Shown: in pieces, positions 7,363 to 15,259 of the stretch
Numbering within the stretch: the stretch's first letter is position 1
Layout of the letters: each line of letters starts with the position of its first letter
Assembly (NCBI GenBank): GCA_965602945.1
Contig: CBFDBC010000034.1
Location: 1 to 21,745 of the forward strand
Reading direction: 5' to 3'
DNA: 21,745 nt
From: JAUXEH01 sp965602945
Lineage (GTDB): Bacteria > Acidobacteriota > Aminicenantia > Aminicenantales > Aminicenantaceae
The notes under the pieces: generated by a model
What the model saw: the letters and a program-made list of their open reading frames with translations, nothing else
The model's database searches: none
What the model was told of the DNA's origin: nothing
Translations under genes and position numbers: made by a program

Positions 7363-7912
7363 AGGTCACCGTAATATCGAATATGGTGAATCCGTCCGTT
7401 CCCCGGGTCTCGCTCCCCTGCCGGAGACCCGTGAATCCCAGCTTATAGAGGCGGCCGACCAGGACCTGCCAGCTGTCGAAATCGGGGCTGGCGACCTTGA
7501 ATCGGAGCTCCATGATCGCGTCCTCATGGAACGCGGGTTTCAGGGATACGATGTAACAGGGGCCGGGCAGCAGCTCTTCCAGGGAACCCAGCAGGTCCAC
7601 CCAGGAAAAACTCTTCCTGTAGATGAGCTGGTTGAGCGTGTCGACACGCTTCTGGTGATCGAGTTCGGCCTGATCGATCTGATTCTCGAACTGTCTTTCT
7701 TCGCGCTCCGCTGCCGCGATCTTCTGCTGCACCTGGGACAGGTTGGCCCTGACCGTCCGGCTCCGGAAGCCGTAACGGATCACCTGGCTGCCTCCCACGA
7801 CCAGGAGGACAGCCAGGAGGCCCCCAAACAGCCCCAGCAGCGAGAAAAACAGGCGGCGGTTCCTCGCCGGATGCGTGGCGAGATTCAGGTTCAGATGCTG
7901 TCCGTTGCTCAT
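7346..7912 (-). CDS. pilN: PilN-like fimbrial assembly protein
   Basis: A 188-residue protein that starts with a short cytoplasmic tail containing LNLNLATHP, the PilN-type N-terminal motif that binds PilM in characterised systems. A transmembrane helix (~20-42) is followed by a coiled coil (VQQKIAAAEREERQFENQID) and a periplasmic domain with LIYRKSFSWVDLLGSLEELL and a GPCYIVSLKP strand typical of PilN. It overlaps pilM by 4 bp (ATGA), consistent with translational coupling; no separate strong ribosome site is seen. Synteny pilM-N-O-P-Q supports the call. Confidence 0.87.
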   Translation of the reverse strand: MSNGQHLNLNLATHPARNRRLFFSLLGLFGGLLAVLLVVGGSQVIRYGFRSRTVRANLSQVQQKIAAAEREERQFENQIDQAELDHQKRVDTLNQLIYRKSFSWVDLLGSLEELLPGPCYIVSLKPAFHEDAIMELRFKVASPDFDSWQVLVGRLYKLGFTGLRQGSETRGTDGFTIFDITVTYERDI

Positions 7913-8847
7913 GAGATTTGTCCGATCAGAGGAGACAGGATCCGCTTGCTGCCTGCCTCCAGTTCATGGGGAAAAGACGACTCGATCCGCCTCAAGGGGA
8001 GGGCGAGCCTGTTTTCCATGCTGCTGAAAAGGCCGTCCTCCGCCTGGAGGATCCCCAGGCGCAGCCAGACCGAGGCGATCTGTTTCTTTTCCTTGTCACG
8101 GATGAAGTTGATGGTGTTGACCACCTCCTGGAGGAGGTTATCGGCCTTGGCCCCCGCATCGCCTCCGCCGCCGGCATTGACGCCGAAGGGCTTCTGGCGG
8201 TAGAGGGAAGCCAGCCCGTCGGTCACGGCCAGCAGGCTGAAGTAATCCTCCTCCACATCCAGGAGGATGAAGTCCTTCTCTTTTTCCGGGTCCAGGAGGC
8301 TGAGGAGGCTGAGGGAAGACACCCCGGCCAGCGCGACCTTGAACCGTATCTTCTGGAAGAGGTCCTCGTATTCACGGACCACGGCGGCCCTGGCCACGGT
8401 CGCCACCACCCGGATCCCATCCGGGAAACCGGTCGTCTCAAACGCCATCCGGGCATCACGGGGCAGGAGCGGCATCTGTTTCTTGACCCGGAAGCGGATC
8501 AGTTCCGTCTTCTCTTCCGGAGAGGAGGGAAGCGCGTCGAACGTGAATATGAAGACCTTCTGGGAAAGCTCGGGAAGCAGGAAGGTCACCTTCCGCCCGC
8601 CGGGATTGAGCCGGGCTATGCCCTCGCTCAGGCTTTTTTCCAGCGCCGCGGCATCCATGATGTTCTTCTTGTAGAAAGAGGGTGCGACGATCCCCTTGCC
8701 GAGGGGAGTCACAAAATGAGCCCTGATCTTTTTATCCGCGGAGGTGAGGCAGGCGCCGCTCAGATACCGGGACGAAAACTGGCAGGCGGTGGACGGCAGG
8801 GGGACGCGCCTGAAAAAATCGAGCAGTCTGTTCTGTGTGTCGGCCAT
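7909..8847 (-). CDS. pilM: PilM/GspL-like cytoplasmic actin-fold protein
   Basis: This 312-residue protein lacks a transmembrane segment. Predicted strands and segments such as KVTFLLPELSQKVFIFTFDALPS, ELIRFRVKKQMPL and FILLDVEEDYFSLLAVTDG resemble the PilM/GspL actin-like fold. PilM binds the N-terminus of PilN and couples the assembly ATPase to the periplasmic platform. The protein is somewhat shorter and more diverged than typical PilM (about 350 residues), and I see no clear phosphate-binding DxGxxS motif near the N-terminus, so nucleotide binding is doubtful. The ATG at 8847 has a GGAG ribosome site 6 bp upstream and lies 15 bp after the pilB stop. The assignment rests on fold features and gene order. 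Confidence 0.8.
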   Translation of the reverse strand: MADTQNRLLDFFRRVPLPSTACQFSSRYLSGACLTSADKKIRAHFVTPLGKGIVAPSFYKKNIMDAAALEKSLSEGIARLNPGGRKVTFLLPELSQKVFIFTFDALPSSPEEKTELIRFRVKKQMPLLPRDARMAFETTGFPDGIRVVATVARAAVVREYEDLFQKIRFKVALAGVSSLSLLSLLDPEKEKDFILLDVEEDYFSLLAVTDGLASLYRQKPFGVNAGGGGDAGAKADNLLQEVVNTINFIRDKEKKQIASVWLRLGILQAEDGLFSSMENRLALPLRRIESSFPHELEAGSKRILSPLIGQIS

Positions 8848-8862
8848 CGTTTCTCCGCGCCT

Positions 8863-10479
8863 TTACTCTATGAACGTCACTTTGTTGAGCTCTTTCAGGC
8901 TGGTCACGCCGTCCAGGGCCTTCTGCAAACCGATCTGCCGCAGAGCCACCATCCCCTCGTTCTGGGCCTGCTTGCGGACCTCGGAGAGCGGTTTTTTCTC
9001 GAGGATCATCTCCCGGATCGAGTCCGAAAGCTCCAGGAACTCGGCGATCGCCGTTCTTCCCTGGTAGCCGGTGAGGCCGCACTCGGCGCAGCCCACCGCT
9101 TCATACAGGACATGGCCCTTGAGAGACTCGGCCTCCACTCCGGATTCTTCCAGTTCCTTCGTGGAATACTCTGCGGGCTGCTTGCATTCCGGGCACAGGA
9201 TACGGACCAGCCGCTGGGCCAGGATGCAGTTCAGGGCGGAGATGAAACTGTAGGGGTCCACCTGCATGTGAAGGAAACGGCCGATCACATCGAACACATT
9301 GTTGGCGTGGACCGTCGTGAACACGAGGTGACCGGTGAGTGCGGACTGTATGGCGATCTGGGCCGTTTCCGGGTCACGGATCTCCCCCACCATGATCTTA
9401 TCCGGGTCATGCCGGAGGATGGACCGCAGTCCCCTGGCAAACGTCAGACCCTTTTTTTCGTTTACCGGGATCTGGGTGATGTCCTCGATCTGGTATTCGA
9501 CCGGGTCCTCGATCGTGATGATCTTGTCTTCGGGAGACTTGATCTCGGTCAGGGCCGCGTACAGGGTGGTGGTCTTGCCGCTGCCGGTCGGACCTGTGAC
9601 CAGTATCATCCCGTAGGGCTTGACGATATACTTCCAGACCTTTTCCAGGACATTGTCAGAAAAACCCAGCATGTCAAGCTTCAGCTCCGAGATGGCCTCC
9701 GTGATCATGTCCTTGTCCAGGATCCGGACGACGGCATCCTCACCGTAGATGCTGGGCATGATGGAGACACGGAAATCGATGGTCTTGTCCTTGATGCGCA
9801 GCCTGAACTTGCCGTCCTGGGGGACACGCCGTTCCGCGATATCCAGCTCGGACATCACCTTGATGCGCGAGATGATGGGAGACTGGAATTTCTTATCGAT
9901 GGGCTCCATGGCCACGCTCAGGATGCCGTCGATTCGGAACTTGATGATCATGGCCTCTTCGCGCGACTCGATATGCACGTCGCTGGCCCGCTTCTGAACG
10001 GCCGTGAAGATGATGGAGTTGACCAGCTTTATGATGGAATCATCCTGGTCCGCCAGTTTCTCGACGGAAATGGCATCTTCCTGTTCGATCCCCTCCTTGT
10101 CGACCACCTGGACCACATATCCCTCCGTGGCATTCTTGAGCACCTGGAGGGCGGTCTCGCTCCTCCGCAGGGCTTCGTGGATGGCGCGTTCGGAGGCGGC
10201 GACCACATCGACCTTTTTGCCCAGGAACGACTCGATGGAATCGATGATGGCGATGTTGGTGGGATCGGCGATTGCGATCTTCACCACGTCTTCCGAGCCT
10301 TCCAGGGGTATGAAGTTGGAACGGTAGAGAAAATCCACGGGAAAGGACTGGATCAGTTCACGGTCCAGGGTATGGTTAGCGAGGTCGACGAAGGGGATGT
10401 TGTAGCGCTCGGCCAGTTCCCTGGTTTCTTTCTCTTCCGAGAGGATGGTTTCGACTCCCTCGCTTCGGCTTTTTTTCAT
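8863..10479 (-). CDS. pilB: PilB/GspE type IV pilus or type II secretion assembly ATPase
   Basis: A 538-residue hexameric ATPase that would power pilin polymerisation from the cytoplasmic side. The N-terminal MshEN-like domain (~10-150) contains RYNIPFVDL and KIAIADPTN; such domains bind c-di-GMP in some homologues. The catalytic core has Walker A GPTGSGKTT with Lys302, an Asp box (TIEDPVEYQIED), Walker B (IMVGEIRDPETA) and a His box (GHLVFTTVHANN). A tetracysteine zinc motif is present at C429/C432 and C464/C467, as in PilB/GspE and absent from retraction ATPases. Start and the pilC stop overlap as TGATG. PilB and GspE cannot be separated by motif alone; the pilMNOPQ context favours pilB. 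Confidence 0.93.
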   Translation of the reverse strand: MKKSRSEGVETILSEEKETRELAERYNIPFVDLANHTLDRELIQSFPVDFLYRSNFIPLEGSEDVVKIAIADPTNIAIIDSIESFLGKKVDVVAASERAIHEALRRSETALQVLKNATEGYVVQVVDKEGIEQEDAISVEKLADQDDSIIKLVNSIIFTAVQKRASDVHIESREEAMIIKFRIDGILSVAMEPIDKKFQSPIISRIKVMSELDIAERRVPQDGKFRLRIKDKTIDFRVSIMPSIYGEDAVVRILDKDMITEAISELKLDMLGFSDNVLEKVWKYIVKPYGMILVTGPTGSGKTTTLYAALTEIKSPEDKIITIEDPVEYQIEDITQIPVNEKKGLTFARGLRSILRHDPDKIMVGEIRDPETAQIAIQSALTGHLVFTTVHANNVFDVIGRFLHMQVDPYSFISALNCILAQRLVRILCPECKQPAEYSTKELEESGVEAESLKGHVLYEAVGCAECGLTGYQGRTAIAEFLELSDSIREMILEKKPLSEVRKQAQNEGMVALRQIGLQKALDGVTSLKELNKVTFIE

Positions 10480-11687
10480 CAGCGTGTCACCTGAATGATG
10501 TTGAATATGGGAAAATACACGGAAAACAGCATTACTGCAACCACCAGCCCCATGAAGATGATGATGACAGGAGTCAGCAGTGAAACGAACGTATCGATCT
10601 TAGCCTGGATCCTCTCATTGTAGACCTCGGAGATCTCGGCCAGCATGCCTTCCAGGTTGGCCGAGGATTCACCGATGCGGATCATGTCCAGGGCCAGCGG
10701 CGAGATGAAGCCGGCGTGGGTCAGGGAATCGCTCAGGCTCTCGCCGTTCTTGATCATGTCCGCCAGGTTTTTCAACCGGCTCCTGAGATAGCTGTTGGGA
10801 ACGGCCCGGCAGGCGATCCCGATGGAGGCGATGAGGGAGATGCCTCCGCTCAGGAGCAGACTCAGGGTACGGCTGAAGAGGGCAGTCCCCGATTCGATCC
10901 AGATGGAGCTGGCATACGGGATCCGCAGCTTGAGCCAGTCCAGCCAGATCTGGGTGTGCTCGCGGCGCTTGAGCTGAAGCACGGTCAAGACCACGGCCGC
11001 GATCAGCCCCAGGATCCAGAAGATGTTCCGCTTCATCGCCGTGGAGAACGAGACCAGCGCCCGCGTGATCCCGGGCAGATCTGCGTCGAATCCAGTGTAG
11101 AAATCAGCGAAACGGGGGATCACGAAGGTGAGGAGTATACCCAGCAGGACGAAGGAGAAGACCAGGAGCAGCGACGGATAAGTCATGGCGACCTTGATCT
11201 GAGAGCGGGTGCGGGACAGGGTGCGCTGGTAGTCGATGAACCGCCGGAGGGTCTCGGCCAGGTTCCCGCTCCGCTCCCCGGCCATCAGGGAAGCGATGTA
11301 CACCGTGGAGAACATCGAGCCCTGGGCGGAGAACGCCTCAGACAGCGATTTTCCCGCCCGGATCTCGTCCTCAATCCGCATCAACAGTTCTTTGAAATGG
11401 ATGTTTTTCACGCGGCTTTTGATGATCTCGATGCTCTTGAGGATGGGATACCCCGCCTTGATCAACGCCACCAGTTCCTGGTTGAACATGATGAACTCTT
11501 TGTCCTTTATCTTCTTCTCGAAGGGCAGGGCGGGGAGCTGGAGCCGCTTCCAGTCCCGCTTTATGGATAGGATGCAGTAGCCTCTCGCCTCGAAATGCTT
11601 GCGGCAATCCGCGGAAGAGGGCGCGAGATAGGTCTGCGTGACCAGCTCTCCAGCCTCGGTGGCTAAACGACAGTGGAAATACGGCAT
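10479..11687 (-). CDS. pilC: PilC/GspF inner-membrane platform protein
   Basis: The 402-residue protein has the two tandem GspF domains of the family, with three hydrophobic segments (LLLVFSFVLLGILLTFVIP, IFWILGLIAAVVLTVL and the C-terminal VIIIFMGLVVAVMLFSVYF). MPYFHCRLATEAGE is a typical PilC/GspF N-terminus, and SEAFSAQGSMFS and GERSGNLAETL are hallmark segments; the second domain repeats them as GESSANLEGML. The frame extends to 11759, but the ATG at 11687 is preferred because a strong promoter lies at 11721-11749 and GAGAGA precedes the ATG. It is the first gene of the operon and overlaps pilB. Confidence 0.92.
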   Translation of the reverse strand: MPYFHCRLATEAGELVTQTYLAPSSADCRKHFEARGYCILSIKRDWKRLQLPALPFEKKIKDKEFIMFNQELVALIKAGYPILKSIEIIKSRVKNIHFKELLMRIEDEIRAGKSLSEAFSAQGSMFSTVYIASLMAGERSGNLAETLRRFIDYQRTLSRTRSQIKVAMTYPSLLLVFSFVLLGILLTFVIPRFADFYTGFDADLPGITRALVSFSTAMKRNIFWILGLIAAVVLTVLQLKRREHTQIWLDWLKLRIPYASSIWIESGTALFSRTLSLLLSGGISLIASIGIACRAVPNSYLRSRLKNLADMIKNGESLSDSLTHAGFISPLALDMIRIGESSANLEGMLAEISEVYNERIQAKIDTFVSLLTPVIIIFMGLVVAVMLFSVYFPIFNIIQVTR

Positions 11688-11720
11688 TATCTCTCTTACG
11701 GGTATGCTGAGTACCCTTAC

Positions 11721-11749
11721 GTTATAGGGAATACGCTCATCTTTGTCAA
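11721..11749 (-). promoter_or_regulatory. Predicted sigma-70 promoter of the pilCBMNOPQ operon
   Basis: On the minus strand a consensus TTGACA (11749-11744), a 17-bp spacer and TATAAC (11726-11721) form one of the strongest promoters in the window. The predicted start near 11714 gives a ~27-nt leader and fixes the pilC start at 11687. Its near-consensus form suggests steady expression, not strict dependence on an activator. Confidence 0.85.
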
Positions 11750-12083
11750 TCCTGTCCACCCCTCGTCCCGGCCGTGTTACGCGTGCACGGGGCGATGGGA
11801 AAATCCTTGCATTTAGTCGCCTAAGTGTAATAAAAATGGCTGTTTATGCCAAATATCACCCATGGCGCCTAGTCCATCTCCAAGATAGTTATACCCCCTT
11901 TATCCGGCAGATGTTACGGCCGGATGCCACACGACCGCCGCCGACACCTCCCCACCCCGAGTGAACGTGCCTGTGGAATCTTAGTGGGGGTGGACTGGCC
12001 CAAGACACAGTCCTCCTCTGCGGATTGGAGGGTGGGATATGAAGAGAGGGAGGAATGGATGGCGGGGGCGGACCGGACGGCCG
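11750..12083. other. Divergent intergenic region between the pil operon and the sensor-kinase operon
   Basis: This stretch lies between the promoters at 11721-11749 (minus) and 12084-12112 (plus). I find no convincing gene: short frames here are arginine/proline-rich with no ribosome site. It contains a possible sigma-54 promoter at 11796-11811, a small hairpin TGGC/GCCA near 11838-11852 and an inverted repeat ATCCGG/CCGGAT near 11899-11925. These could be regulator sites or structures in a long leader. No riboswitch class was recognised. Confidence 0.5.
11796..11811 (+). promoter_or_regulatory. Candidate sigma-54 (-24/-12) promoter
   Basis: TGGGAAAATCCTTGCA has the -24 GG (11797-11798) and -12 GC (11809-11810) separated by exactly 10 bp, with TTGCA at the -12 element as in the consensus. 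The -24 side is imperfect (TGGGA instead of TGGCA). Initiation would be near 11822, giving a ~300-nt leader before the small gene at 12119, or a separate RNA. A sigma-54 activator is encoded downstream at 15260-16645, which makes the site plausible, but a 16-bp match of this quality can occur by chance. Confidence 0.3.
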
Positions 12084-12112
12084 TTGACAAACAGGGGGGA
12101 AAGCGATACTTT
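12084..12112 (+). promoter_or_regulatory. Predicted sigma-70 promoter of the kinase operon
   Basis: TTGACA (12084-12089), a 17-bp spacer and TACTTT (12107-12112). The -35 box is perfect; the -10 box keeps TA and the final T. Initiation is expected around 12118-12120, which coincides with the GTG start codon of the next gene, so the transcript may have no leader. Confidence 0.65.
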
Positions 12113-12118
12113 TAACTT

Positions 12119-12376
12119 GTGAAAAATAAATCAGTTGGGGCGATCGGTCTCCTGCTCACGCTCATGGCTCTGACCACCGCACTGTCACCTCTCGTCCCGC
12201 TCAAAGGGATCCCCTCCCAAGAAACCCGACGCACGCAGGATGAATACCTGAGTACCCTGCTGTCCCGGAACACCGACCCGGTCGGCTTGAAGGAAAATCC
12301 TGAGCTGCAGAGACTGCTCCGCCAGCCGGCGGTGAAATGGGCGGTCCGCAGCACACGGCGTCACATTCTGAACTGA
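12119..12376 (+). CDS. Small exported or membrane-anchored protein of unknown function
   Basis: An 85-residue protein starting MKNKSVGAIGLLLTLMALTTALSP: a basic N-terminus and a hydrophobic segment of ~18 residues, that is, a signal peptide or single transmembrane anchor. The remaining ~58 residues are polar and basic (TRRTQDEYLSTLLSRNTDP, LLRQPAVKWAVRSTRRHI), with no Cys lipobox. I do not recognise a family. It starts with GTG; the only purine-rich stretch (12092-12103) is about 15 bp upstream, too far for a usual ribosome site, while the predicted transcription start falls on the start codon. It ends 22 bp before the histidine kinase gene and is probably in the same operon, perhaps as an accessory to the sensor. 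Coding is supported by frame length, signal-like N-terminus and position only. Confidence 0.6.
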   Translation: MKNKSVGAIGLLLTLMALTTALSPLVPLKGIPSQETRRTQDEYLSTLLSRNTDPVGLKENPELQRLLRQPAVKWAVRSTRRHILN

Positions 12377-12398
12377 ACGGGGATCTCTTTTTATTCAG

Positions 12399-15251
12399 AT
12401 GAACCGCAAAATCCTACTCACGGCCATACCCATCCTGGCTTTGCTCACGCTGGGCGGCCTGAACATCTACCGCAGGATCGTCTGGAAAGCTCCCCATGAC
12501 GGCGTGGTCTGGCAGCAGAAGGCCGACCTGCTGACCGCCATCCATGTGGAGGAGATGAGCCAGGCCTACCTGGTCGGCATCCGCAAGGGGGATGTCCTCT
12601 ACAGCATAAGCATCAAGAACCAGCAGCGGGACGTCAGCACTCCCATCGATGTGACGAAAGCCCTCTGGGAAGCCCGGGTCCTGAACCAGCCGGCCACCTA
12701 CGAGATCGCCCGGGAGGGGGAGCTGGTCACTCCCACCGTCTCCATCGGCCAGAGGGGGACGGACCTCCTCTATTTCTACCTGGCCCTCGTCGGACTGACC
12801 ACGCTGGTGATCGCCGTCATCGTGTTCCTCACCTCCAAACCCAAACGTCCCTTCACGCTGCCCTACATCTTTTTCTTCCTGGTCTCTTTGTCTTTCTACG
12901 GCTATCACATCTTTTCTCCCACCGGACAGATGGATCTTCTGGACAGCGCCTTTTACTGGCTGGACAAGCTGGCTTTCCTCATCTTCCCACCGCTGCTGCT
13001 GCATTTCTTTATCATCTTTCCCCGCAGGAAAAAGATCTTCCGGCAGAAGACTTCCTCGGTCAACATCCTTTACCTTCCTGCCGCAGCCCTGCTGCTGAGC
13101 AAGCTGTTCATCCACCTCCCCAACATCTTGAGGCTGAATGACGGATTCATCGTACGGTTCTACGAGATCTCCGAAAAGCTCGACCTGCTCCATTTCGCCT
13201 TCTATTCCCTGGTTGCCTTCGCCGTCATCCTCTACGATAACCTCAAGACTTCCCAGATCGTGATCAAGCGGCAGCTGAAGTGGATCGTTTACGGCCTGGG
13301 GCTCGGGCTTTTGCCTTTCACCATTTTCTATATCGGGCCGTTCCTGCTGGATCACACCCCCCACCGGGTGGCGGAATTCACGGTCATCCTGCAGGCGCTC
13401 GTGCCCCTCACCTTCGCCTATTCCATCTCGCGCTACCGGCTGCTCGACATCGAGGTCATCCTCCGCAAGGCGGTGCCCCTGATCTTCTCCTACGTGGTCA
13501 TAGCGCTCCTCTACTTCATCGTCAGCTCCCAGACGAACTTTTTTCCCGAGAACCAGTTCAACGTGCTCATTCTGGGTGTCCTGGCCATAGTCCTGGGCGC
13601 CACCCTGTACACGCCCATCAAAAGGCTTTTCCAGGCCCTGGTGGACCGGGTCATCTACCGCCGCAGCTACAAATACCGCAAAACCCTGCTCACCATCAGC
13701 CAGGAGCTCAGCCGGGAGCGTGATCTGGGGAAGCTGTCCCAGTCTCTGCTGGAACACATCGCCTTTGCGCTCTCCCTGCAGTACATCGCGCTGCTGCTGC
13801 CGGTCAGCGGGAAAGACAGGACATTTTTCATCCTGGAATCCCGCGGCATCGACGCGACCAAGAACGTCCGGTTGACTCTGGATGAGGACCTTTTCCTTTA
13901 TCTCCAGAAACAGGATTACCTCTCAGAGGATTCGCTGGCCGACCGCCGCGAACTCCAGAAAAAATTCAGAAGCCTGGCGTCCTTCCGGTTCTTTCACCTT
14001 ATGCCGCTGCGCGTCGAGGACAAGCTTATCGGCTGCCTCGCCATGGGCAAGAAATTCGACAACACCCTGCTCAATTCAGAAGACTGGGAACTCCTGATGA
14101 CGATCTCCTCGCCCATTGCCCTGGCCCTGGAAAACGCCTACCTCTACAACCAGGCGCACATCCGGGCCATGGAACTCCAGCGCCTCAAGGACTACAGTGA
14201 GAACATCATCGAGAGCCTGACCGTGGGCGTGGCGGTGCTGGATCAGAAGGGGAAGATCATCGGATGGAACCGCGTCATGGAGGAGATCTTCCGGATCACC
14301 AAGGACGCGGCCATGGAGAAAAGCCTGGCCGAGGTCGTGGGGGAGGGCAACTTCCGGGCCCTCTTCCCTCCCGACACCCAGAAGGACTTCCGCCTCCTCA
14401 GCGAGATATCCATCACGATGCCTACGGGTGAAGGCAAGATCTTCGACATCGCCAAGACACCGCTGCGTGACAACCAGATGAATCCCTACGGAACCATCAT
14501 CGTGTTCGAGGACACCACCGAAAAAACCATCCTGCAGCAGCAGCTGGTGACCTCGGAAAAGCTGGCATCCGTGGGCCTGCTTTCGGCCGGTGTGGCCCAT
14601 GAGATCAACACGCCGCTGACCGGCATATCCAGTTATGTTCAGATGCTGCAGAAGAAGATGTCAGATTCGCCCCATGCCGCCATCCTGGACAAGATCGAAG
14701 TACAGACCGACCGTGTGGCAAAGATCGTCAAGAGCCTGCTCAACTTCGCGCGCAATCCTTCGGAGAGCGTTTTCTACCAGGTCGAGCTCAAGGAGAGCAT
14801 CCAGGAAATCATCTCGCTCATCGACTACAAGCTGAAAAACATGAACATCGCTCTGGAACTGAGCCTCGATGCCCTCAATCCCATCTGGGCCCAGGGAGAA
14901 CAACTCCAGCAGGTCTTCATCAACATCATACTTAACGCCATGGACGCCATGCCGGACGGTGGGACGCTGAGCATCGAGCTGACCCGGAAAGACCGGAGTG
15001 CCGAGGTCAAGATCCGGGACACGGGAACCGGGATCAGCCGGCAGCACCTCCCTCACATATTCGATCCCTTTTTCACGACCAAAGGGATCGGCAAGGGAAC
15101 GGGACTGGGGCTGTCCATCAGTTATGCCATCATCAAGGAACATGAAGGACACATATCCGTGGAGAGCTCGCGCGGCAAGGGCACGCTGTTCACCATCTCC
15201 GTCCCCATGGATCTGGAAAAGAGAGACCAAAACAAAACCCTATTGAATTGA
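12399..15251 (+). CDS. Multi-transmembrane sensor histidine kinase with PDZ-like, GAF and PAS domains
   Basis: A 950-residue hybrid-free sensor kinase. A first transmembrane helix (~5-23) precedes an extracytoplasmic PDZ-like region (~30-115, with VGIRKGDVLYSI). A block of about eight or nine further helices follows (~122-410), then a GAF-like domain (~425-590), a PAS domain (~600-720; IIESLTVGVAVLDQKGKIIG) and the kinase core. The phospho-acceptor is His734 in AGVAHEINTPLTG. The catalytic domain has the N box (ILNAMDAMPDGG, Asn846), G1 DTGTGIS, F box FDPFFTTK and G2 GKGTGLGLS. The PDZ-plus-polytopic layout recalls ComP-type sensors; the HisKA type is that of NtrB/PilS kinases. The response regulator gene follows immediately, so the two should be a cognate pair. 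The signal sensed is unknown. Confidence 0.93.
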   Translation: MNRKILLTAIPILALLTLGGLNIYRRIVWKAPHDGVVWQQKADLLTAIHVEEMSQAYLVGIRKGDVLYSISIKNQQRDVSTPIDVTKALWEARVLNQPATYEIAREGELVTPTVSIGQRGTDLLYFYLALVGLTTLVIAVIVFLTSKPKRPFTLPYIFFFLVSLSFYGYHIFSPTGQMDLLDSAFYWLDKLAFLIFPPLLLHFFIIFPRRKKIFRQKTSSVNILYLPAAALLLSKLFIHLPNILRLNDGFIVRFYEISEKLDLLHFAFYSLVAFAVILYDNLKTSQIVIKRQLKWIVYGLGLGLLPFTIFYIGPFLLDHTPHRVAEFTVILQALVPLTFAYSISRYRLLDIEVILRKAVPLIFSYVVIALLYFIVSSQTNFFPENQFNVLILGVLAIVLGATLYTPIKRLFQALVDRVIYRRSYKYRKTLLTISQELSRERDLGKLSQSLLEHIAFALSLQYIALLLPVSGKDRTFFILESRGIDATKNVRLTLDEDLFLYLQKQDYLSEDSLADRRELQKKFRSLASFRFFHLMPLRVEDKLIGCLAMGKKFDNTLLNSEDWELLMTISSPIALALENAYLYNQAHIRAMELQRLKDYSENIIESLTVGVAVLDQKGKIIGWNRVMEEIFRITKDAAMEKSLAEVVGEGNFRALFPPDTQKDFRLLSEISITMPTGEGKIFDIAKTPLRDNQMNPYGTIIVFEDTTEKTILQQQLVTSEKLASVGLLSAGVAHEINTPLTGISSYVQMLQKKMSDSPHAAILDKIEVQTDRVAKIVKSLLNFARNPSESVFYQVELKESIQEIISLIDYKLKNMNIALELSLDALNPIWAQGEQLQQVFINIILNAMDAMPDGGTLSIELTRKDRSAEVKIRDTGTGISRQHLPHIFDPFFTTKGIGKGTGLGLSISYAIIKEHEGHISVESSRGKGTLFTISVPMDLEKRDQNKTLLN

Positions 15252-15259
15252 GACAACAC

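Noticed and set aside
7918..10494. 858-residue plus-strand open frame
   Set aside because: It lies antisense across pilM and pilB, both of which have clear family motifs, overlaps and ribosome sites. The frame is open because of GC-rich codon bias.
11760..12083. c-di-GMP or other riboswitch in the divergent region
   Set aside because: I looked for conserved aptamer motifs because of the pilus context but found only short inverted repeats and none of the conserved blocks.
11924..12115. Short frame in the divergent intergenic region
   Set aside because: There is no ribosome site, it has a random-looking arginine/proline-rich composition and it runs across the predicted promoter at 12084-12112.
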